Source: Vulcanimicrobiota bacterium (GTDB lineage: Bacteria > Vulcanimicrobiota > Vulcanimicrobiia > Vulcanimicrobiales > Vulcanimicrobiaceae). Taken from it: a stretch of 11,853 bases of DNA. Positions 8,117 through 11,853 of the stretch are shown piece by piece. The notes under the pieces were generated by a model that ran no database searches, was not told where the DNA came from, and saw nothing but the letters and a program-made list of their open reading frames with translations. The DNA lies in the NCBI GenBank assembly GCA_019245995.1, contig JAFAQW010000138.1, positions 1 through 11,853 on the forward strand. The letters are read 5' to 3'. Numbering within the stretch: the first letter of the stretch is position 1; every line of letters begins with the position of its first letter. A program made the position numbers and the translations under genes.

Positions 8117-9894
8117 CACGCTCAGACCGGCGGTGGCAAGTCGCGCTGCTTGCGCTCTGTGCATTATGCGGCTTGCTTTTCGCAATGGATATTACATCGG
8201 GAACGCTTACGGCGTCCGAGGGACTTGATTTTCGCATCGAGGCATCGGGAACGCCATACGTCGGACGCATCGAAGGCGTCTCGAACGGATCGCGTGCGGA
8301 GAGTGCCAGCTTACGCGACGGCGATATGGTTCCGTTCGCAAAGCTAGGGCCGGAGGATCGTTATCGTTTACTGAGCGGCGTCTATTCCTACGAGCGTCTG
8401 ACGATTGTCCTGATGCGCGGCGGTAGACCTCATACGATAACATACACGAGCGGTCCTGGAGTTCCGCAAACGCGATGGGACCTTGTCCTTGGGGACGCTG
8501 CTTTCGTTTGGATGCTCTGCTTCGCCGTGCTGCTGGCCTGGCGCCGTCCGGAGCTGCCCGAAGCTCGAGCATTGTCGGCGTTCCTCGCAGTGAATTCGCT
8601 CTTTGGAAATATCGGGGCAGGGAATTGGGCGAGTCAGCGGCTGTCGTTCGATATCGGGCTTTGCATGGCGGGGTACCTCGCACAAGGTCTGGCGCCGGCG
8701 CTACTGGCGTATTATGCCGGCCTCTTCGCTGCTCCGTCGTCGCGGTTTCGCCGCATACTGATCGCAGCGTCGTACGCTTCCGCCGCGGCAGGCATACTGG
8801 GTGCGGCCTATGTCCTACTCGGTAGTACTTATGGATTTGTCGATCCGTTCGCCGCACACAAATGGGTCCATTTGGCGGTAGCTGCTTCCTGGCTCTTCCC
8901 ATTCTCGGCCTTGATTGCCACTGTGGCCGTCGTCCGCGGCGCGGAGCGAGGGCGGGTCGGCTGGACGACACTGAGCCTGACCCCGTTGTTGTTGGCAAAT
9001 ATACCATACAGCTTTACCAGCGCGGTGCTGAGTACGTCAATCTTGGGATACACCCTTTGGATACAAATCATAAACGTCACCAGCTTTTTCGCGCCGCTCG
9101 GCATGTCGTATGCGCTGTTGAACCGCCGGCTGCTCGATTTAGGCTTCGCGCTCAACCGTGCCGCCGTTTACACGGGAGTCTCCGTCGTGGTCGTCGGTAC
9201 GTTCATGCTGGTGGAATTTGCGCTGAGCGAATTGCTCGGTGCCGGCCGCAACGCTAACATTATCGCGGGATCGATCCTTGCACTGCTGCTAGGTTTCTCG
9301 ATGCGCTACATCCACGCGCGCGTCGACCATCTGCTAGACAATATATTCTTCAAAAAACGGCATGAAGACGAGCGGGCCATTCGCGATTTTGCGCACGAAG
9401 TCGCTTATATCAGCGACGAGCCTGTGATACTGGAACGAACGAAGAGGCTGCTCGAGCGGAGCGCCGATGCTTCTTGGGTCCGCATCGAGCTACTCGACGC
9501 TCGGGGCTACTACGGCGACGCGGATGAAAACGATCCAGCAATCGTTTCCCTGCGAGCCTGGCACCGTCCGGTCGATCTTCACGCGACACAAAGCGCGCTG
9601 CGTGGGGAGTTCGCCTATCCGATGGTCGCGCGGGGCCGCTTAGCCGGCGTGCTCGTCATCGGCCCGAAACGAAGTGCCGAGCCGTACGCGCCTGATGAAT
9701 CGGATGCTATCGCGCACCTTGCCCACGGCGCCGGTCTCGCGCTCGATGCGCTCTCGCTTCGGTCCGCGGAGGGTAAGGATGTCTTTGAAGCGATCTGCGA
9801 ATCGAACGACCGAGTGATCGCCGCTATTGCGCAGCTCAAAGCATCGATCGAGCGTTCGACATCTTCGTACCCGGCGGAATGGCACCGCCGTTAA
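8113..9894 (+). CDS. PDZ / multi-pass membrane / GAF-like protein, sensor-kinase-like but without a kinase domain
   Basis: A 593-residue inner-membrane protein of unknown specific function. Visible order: membrane segment at about 9-27; an extracytoplasmic PDZ-like domain at about 40-113 (YVGRIEGVSNGSRAESASLRDGD follows the PDZ pattern of strand, SxA and GD); a block of about eight or nine hydrophobic segments between 125 and 397; the juxtamembrane stretch R403-V-D-H...NIFFKKRHEDERAIRDF, which closely resembles the VDRxFFRRRYxxxRALRDL linker of ComP-like and other multi-TM sensor kinases; then a GAF-like domain at about 430-548 (AYPMVARGRLAGVLVIGPK is the typical late GAF strand pair). The protein ends about 45 residues later, with no phospho-accepting His box and no HATPase, GGDEF or HTH domain. 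The ATG start is followed directly by a plausible membrane anchor, but no Shine-Dalgarno is seen. Base composition is lower in GC than in the methyl-cycle genes. It may sense through PDZ/GAF and signal by contact with a partner, or be a stable remnant of a kinase. Confidence 0.75.
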   Translation: MTRSDRRWQVALLALCALCGLLFAMDITSGTLTASEGLDFRIEASGTPYVGRIEGVSNGSRAESASLRDGDMVPFAKLGPEDRYRLLSGVYSYERLTIVLMRGGRPHTITYTSGPGVPQTRWDLVLGDAAFVWMLCFAVLLAWRRPELPEARALSAFLAVNSLFGNIGAGNWASQRLSFDIGLCMAGYLAQGLAPALLAYYAGLFAAPSSRFRRILIAASYASAAAGILGAAYVLLGSTYGFVDPFAAHKWVHLAVAASWLFPFSALIATVAVVRGAERGRVGWTTLSLTPLLLANIPYSFTSAVLSTSILGYTLWIQIINVTSFFAPLGMSYALLNRRLLDLGFALNRAAVYTGVSVVVVGTFMLVEFALSELLGAGRNANIIAGSILALLLGFSMRYIHARVDHLLDNIFFKKRHEDERAIRDFAHEVAYISDEPVILERTKRLLERSADASWVRIELLDARGYYGDADENDPAIVSLRAWHRPVDLHATQSALRGEFAYPMVARGRLAGVLVIGPKRSAEPYAPDESDAIAHLAHGAGLALDALSLRSAEGKDVFEAICESNDRVIAAIAQLKASIERSTSSYPAEWHRR

Positions 9895-10007
9895 AACATC
9901 GGCCCGCCCTAATCGAGCGTCGCTCCGGCGTCGCTCGCATCCGGAGTTTGTCTGCTTCATGTTTCAGCAAAGTTGAGCGTGCCAGCCGGCGCCATGGCAG
10001 GCATTCA

Positions 10008-10030
10008 CGACGCTCTTTGGAGCGGCGTCG
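10008..10030. terminator. Weak hairpin between the convergent sensor and polymerase genes
   Basis: CGAC-GCTC (10008-10015), loop TTTG and GAGC (10020-10023) followed after GGC... by GTCG (10027-10030) can form an imperfect stem-loop in the 233-base convergent gap 9895-10127. There is no U-tract. Two further very small hairpins, CCGT-TAA-ACGG (10101-10111) and CGGC-AAAAA-GCCG (10113-10125), lie just past the stop of the minus-strand gene. They are candidates for transcript ends, not established terminators. I see no protein-coding gene in this gap apart from a possible 14-codon frame. Confidence 0.25.
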
Positions 10031-10032
10031 CG

Positions 10033-10077
10033 CTACCCACCCGCAAGGTTGGAAGCTTGCAGCTTTTCAAAACACAT
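10033..10077 (-). other. Possible 14-codon small ORF with a strong Shine-Dalgarno
   Basis: On the minus strand GGAGGAGGTG (complement of 10084-10093) stands 6 bases before an ATG (10077-10075) that opens a 14-codon frame (MCFEKLQASNLAGG) ending in TAG at 10033-10035. It lies downstream of the polymerase gene on the same strand. The ribosome site is better than that of any full gene here, but the peptide matches nothing I know and the length is no evidence for coding. Confidence 0.2.
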
Positions 10078-10127
10078 TGGTTACACCTCCTCCAGGCGTT
10101 CCGTTAAACGGCCGGCAAAAAGCCGCG

Positions 10128-11093
10128 TTACGCCGAGCGTGTGACGCCGCTGAACTTGCGGAGATTGAAGCGCCCGCGATTTTGTAGCAGCGGCTTCCAC
10201 AGATCGCCGATTTTGGCCAGACGCTGTGGTACGTTGGAAATAGTAAAGTCCTCCGGGGTGCAACCGCCCTGCACTTCCTCCCACGTTACGGGTGTCGACA
10301 CGCTGGCCTCCTCGTTGGGCCGCACGGAATAGATCGACGCGAGCGTCTTTCCGAAAGCATTCTGATTGTAGTCTACGAGGACGCGATTGAGCGGCCGCTT
10401 CGCAATGCGGTACTCGGCGGTGAGAATGTCCGGGTGGGCTTTAGCAATGTGATGGCCGATCTCTTTCGCGATCGCCCAGACTTCGTGCTGCGTGAGGTCG
10501 ATCCGAATTGCCACGTAGATGTGCATGCCCGAGCTGCCGGACGTCTTCGCGAACGGCGTCATGCCGAGCCCCGTCAAAACGTCCCGAACGATCAGCGCGC
10601 CTTCGCGGACAACGCGAAAGTCGGTTTGATCCGTCGGGTCGAGATCGAAATGAATGTACGCGGGCCGATCGGGATCTTCGCAGGGCGAGTACCACGGATT
10701 GAGGTCGATGCAGCCGAGATTGATCAGCCACAGCAGCGATGCAAGGTCGTCGATCACGGGAAAATCGATGACGTTGCCCGAGCTATGCTCGATCGCGCAC
10801 GTCCGCAGCCACGGCGGATGCGGCTTGGGCGTGCGCTTCATGTAGAAGAAGTCGCCGGTAATTCCGTGCGGATAGCGCTTCATCACCATCGCCCGATTCG
10901 CGACGTGCGGTATGAGCATATCGGCGACGCTGACATAGTACGCGAGGAGGTCGCCTTTCGTGAGCTTGAGCGTGGGGAAGTAAACCTTTCGGAGGTTGGT
11001 CAGCGCGACGCGGCGGTTTCCGACCTCGACTGTCGCATTATCGGCATCTTTGGGAATGGTGACGCTGCGGCGTCCTTTGGTCGAGACCGGCAC
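10128..11093 (-). CDS. ligD: Stand-alone LigD-type DNA polymerase/primase domain protein (PolDom, Prim-PolC-like)
   Basis: Template-dependent nucleotidyltransferase of the archaeo-eukaryotic primase superfamily, which fills short gaps in DNA repair and often prefers ribonucleotides. The 321-residue protein covers just the polymerase domain of LigD. Catalytic residues are visible: H148-F-D150-L-D152 (metal-binding DxD), K183-T-S-G-S-S-G-M-H191 (nucleotide-binding segment) and L239-V-D241-Y (third metal-binding Asp). The N-terminal VEVGNRRVALTNLRKVYFP and the PWLRTCAIEHSSG stretch are also typical. No ligase or phosphoesterase domain is fused; the ligD symbol therefore denotes domain homology only. 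The start is GTG (11091-11093) with a weak GAGCGAG before it; a TATAGA (complement of 11099-11104) five bases upstream of the start could give a nearly leaderless message. The tRNA-Asn lies divergently upstream. The likely partner is the ligase at 5318-6355, which lacks this domain. No Ku gene is in the window. Confidence 0.95.
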   Translation of the reverse strand: MPVSTKGRRSVTIPKDADNATVEVGNRRVALTNLRKVYFPTLKLTKGDLLAYYVSVADMLIPHVANRAMVMKRYPHGITGDFFYMKRTPKPHPPWLRTCAIEHSSGNVIDFPVIDDLASLLWLINLGCIDLNPWYSPCEDPDRPAYIHFDLDPTDQTDFRVVREGALIVRDVLTGLGMTPFAKTSGSSGMHIYVAIRIDLTQHEVWAIAKEIGHHIAKAHPDILTAEYRIAKRPLNRVLVDYNQNAFGKTLASIYSVRPNEEASVSTPVTWEEVQGGCTPEDFTISNVPQRLAKIGDLWKPLLQNRGRFNLRKFSGVTRSA

Positions 11094-11114
11094 CTCGCTC
11101 TATACCCGCAAAGC

Positions 11115-11125
11115 AGGGTGACGTT
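11115..11125. repeat. Possible remnant of the GTCACCCT palindrome
   Basis: AGGGTGACGTT is identical over 11 bases to the 3' end of the complete repeat copy and the bases after it (1535-1545). The rest of the palindrome is missing. It lies between the polymerase gene and tRNA-Asn. Such a short match could be chance. Confidence 0.3.
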
Positions 11126-11130
11126 CCTGG

Positions 11131-11144
11131 CCGTGGAACCACGG
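11131..11144. promoter_or_regulatory. Perfect 14-bp dyad CCGTGG-AA-CCACGG, operator-like
   Basis: Two 6-base arms with exact inverted symmetry and a 2-base centre lie in the 78-base divergent gap between the polymerase gene (-) and tRNA-Asn (+). A second overlapping dyad, GTTCC-N7-GGAAC, spans 11123-11139. The 2-base centre is too tight for an RNA hairpin, which favours a binding site for a dimeric regulator. No regulator is encoded nearby. Confidence 0.3.
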
Positions 11145-11171
11145 TGCGCGGCAAAACACGCGAAACGCTAT

Positions 11172-11247
11172 TCCGGATTAGCTCAGTTGGTAGAGCAGCT
11201 GACTGTTAATCAGCGGGTCGCTGGTTCGAGTCCAGCATCCGGAGCCA
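11172..11247 (+). tRNA. tRNA-Asn (anticodon GTT)
   Basis: A complete 76-base cloverleaf with encoded CCA. The acceptor stem TCCGGAT (11172-11178) pairs with ATCCGGA (11237-11243); the discriminator is G11244 and CCA follows at 11245-11247. The D-arm has AGCTCAGTTGGTAGAGC, the anticodon stem GCTGA/TCAGC encloses the loop CTGTTAA with GTT at 11205-11207 (position 34-36), and the T-arm is CTGGTTCGAGTCCAG. It reads AAC and AAU codons for asparagine. No deviation from a normal bacterial tRNA is seen. Confidence 0.98.
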
Positions 11248-11251
11248 CTTC

Positions 11252-11282
11252 ACAAAGGCCCGTTTAAAAAGCGGGTCTTTGT
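11252..11282 (+). terminator. Strong hairpin terminator after tRNA-Asn
   Basis: ACAAAG-G-CCCG (11252-11262) pairs with CGGG-T-CTTTGT (11272-11282) through 11 consecutive pairs including one G-U, around the loop TTTAAAAAG. It starts 5 bases after the tRNA. No U-tract follows, but the stem's 3' arm is U-rich (CTTTGT). It is close to symmetric and so would fold in transcripts from either direction. Confidence 0.7.
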
Positions 11283-11322
11283 CCTTGTGCTCTGGGCCTA
11301 CCATTTATGCCGTGGATAACGC

Positions 11323-11339
11323 GGAATCGAAGAGATTCC
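11323..11339. promoter_or_regulatory. Inverted repeat GGAATC-GAAGA-GATTCC upstream of the GloVer lipoprotein gene
   Basis: Six-base exact arms with a 5-base centre lie about 120 bases before the ATG at 11462. It could be an operator or a small hairpin. An imperfect hairpin (11373-11389, AAGGGCC/GGCCTT) lies further on. I find no convincing -10/-35 pair in 11283-11461 and no gene there. Confidence 0.2.
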
Positions 11340-11447
11340 ATGAGGCCGCGCGCTGTTGTAGTCCGCTGAAGAAAGGGCCTGTCGGCCTTCATCCGAACAC
11401 CAAGCGCCTGCTTCACCTCGTTAAAATCCACCTGCTGCTATGTCTCT

Positions 11448-11453
11448 AAGGAG
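11448..11453 (+). promoter_or_regulatory. Ribosome binding site of the GloVer lipoprotein gene
   Basis: AAGGAG stands 8 bases before the ATG at 11462 and fixes this start at the beginning of a clear lipoprotein signal. Confidence 0.8.
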
Positions 11454-11461
11454 CTCAAGAG

Positions 11462-11853
11462 ATGAATATCTGGAAATCGGCGCTTTACGGTGTCGCCACA
11501 GGTACAATGGTTCTCGCCCTAGCCAGTTGCGGAGGATTTTCCGCAAACCCGCCGCCGCAGAATAACGCCCTGTCCGTTGGCGGTACTGTTCAGCCGTTCG
11601 CAAAATCGTACAAATTCGTTAGTTTCTCGCCGAGTCTGCCGTATCCGTGGGCAGGCTTGATGCAAAGCTCGTCCGGAGCTCTGTATGGGACGGTGTTTGG
11701 AGGCAGCACCTGTCAGAGCTGCCAACTCAACGGCGGCGTCTATCAATTCGCTTCCGGGAAAATTCAGCCGATCTACACGTTTAAAGGAACGCCCGACGGT
11801 GCGAATCCAGAAGCCGGGTTGACCGAAGGCGCAAAAGGCATTCTTTACGGCAC
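11462..11853 (+). CDS. GloVer tandem-repeat lipoprotein, 3' end cut off by the window
   Basis: The first 130 codons of a surface or periplasmic lipoprotein; the frame is open to the right edge. The N-terminus MNIWKSALYG is followed by a hydrophobic stretch and the lipobox L20-A-S-C23, then a Pro/Asn-rich linker. From about residue 60 the sequence follows the GloVer tandem-repeat pattern (TIGR03803): AGLxxSSxGxLYGTVFGG...GGVYQF...YTFKGTPDGANPEAGL...GILYGT. Two units are visible with the AGL element at A64 and again at A118, a period of 54 residues. The family probably forms beta-propeller-like repeats, common in Acidobacteria- and Eremiobacterota-like soil bacteria; its function is unknown. 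C-Q-S-C in the first unit adds a CxxC not required by the motif, perhaps a disulphide. The ribosome site AAGGAG supports the start. The gene is downstream of and in the same direction as tRNA-Asn but separated by a terminator, so it is probably transcribed alone. Confidence 0.85.
   Translation, partial: MNIWKSALYGVATGTMVLALASCGGFSANPPPQNNALSVGGTVQPFAKSYKFVSFSPSLPYPWAGLMQSSSGALYGTVFGGSTCQSCQLNGGVYQFASGKIQPIYTFKGTPDGANPEAGLTEGAKGILYG

Noticed and set aside
9879..10187. A 102-codon + strand frame in the convergent gap
   Set aside because: Arg-rich, no ribosome site or family pattern, and it runs into the 3' end of the polymerase gene on the other strand.
11172..11247. tRNA-Asn as an integration site
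   Set aside because: No integrase gene and no second copy of the tRNA 3' end are visible in the window.
10434..11267. A 277-codon + strand frame opposite the polymerase gene
   Set aside because: It is antisense to the polymerase and runs through tRNA-Asn, so it cannot be a real gene.

Overview
The window is GC-rich bacterial chromosome with tightly packed genes, many GTG/TTG starts, a short-form (Thermotoga/archaeal-like) S-adenosylhomocysteinase, a lipoprotein with GloVer-type repeats and stand-alone LigD-like DNA-repair proteins. From family knowledge this suits an uncultured soil lineage such as Candidatus Eremiobacterota (WPS-2), with Acidobacteriota as the main alternative. The lineage is inferred; nothing in the window proves it.

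Layout. (1) 1-1487 (+): the 3' part of a PBP4-type D-Ala-D-Ala carboxypeptidase (dacB), cut by the left edge. (2) 1494-1560: three copies, two of them truncated, of a GTCACCCTGAGCCTGTCGA-type palindrome between two convergent genes; the last copy supplies the final codons of the next gene. (3) 1544-2146 (-): a folate cyclodeaminase/cyclohydrolase-family protein. (4) 2203-6355 (+): a probable four-gene operon of ahcY, metK, an exported protein of unknown function that overlaps metK, and a LigC-like ATP-dependent DNA ligase. (5) 6446-8002 (+): a secreted GH51-like glycoside hydrolase, probably a lipoprotein. (6) 8113-9894 (+): a PDZ / multi-pass membrane / GAF-like protein that resembles a sensor kinase without its kinase. 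(7) 10128-11093 (-): a stand-alone LigD-type polymerase (PolDom). (8) 11172-11247 (+): tRNA-Asn(GTT) with a strong hairpin after it. (9) 11462 to the right edge (+): the start of a GloVer-repeat lipoprotein.

How the genes fit together. AhcY and MetK are two central steps of the activated methyl cycle, and the divergent cyclodeaminase-family gene adds a likely folate one-carbon step, so 1544-4726 reads as a one-carbon/methylation cluster. The ligase and the PolDom lie about 3.8 kb apart on opposite strands. Neither is fused to the other or to a phosphoesterase domain, and no Ku is visible. This resembles the mycobacterial LigC/Prim-PolC pair, reported to act in base excision repair, more than a canonical LigD-Ku end-joining locus. 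The glycosidase, the membrane protein and the GloVer lipoprotein are cell-envelope or surface functions and look less GC-rich than the methyl-cycle genes in the stretches I counted by hand.

I see no CRISPR array, transposase, integrase or prophage gene. No intergenic gap exceeds 300 bases. The most distinctive points are the split ligase/polymerase pair, the kinase-less sensor, and several small non-coding structures (mutually exclusive hairpins before the glycosidase, a 14-bp dyad before the tRNA, and a leader minigene overlapping the sensor start).
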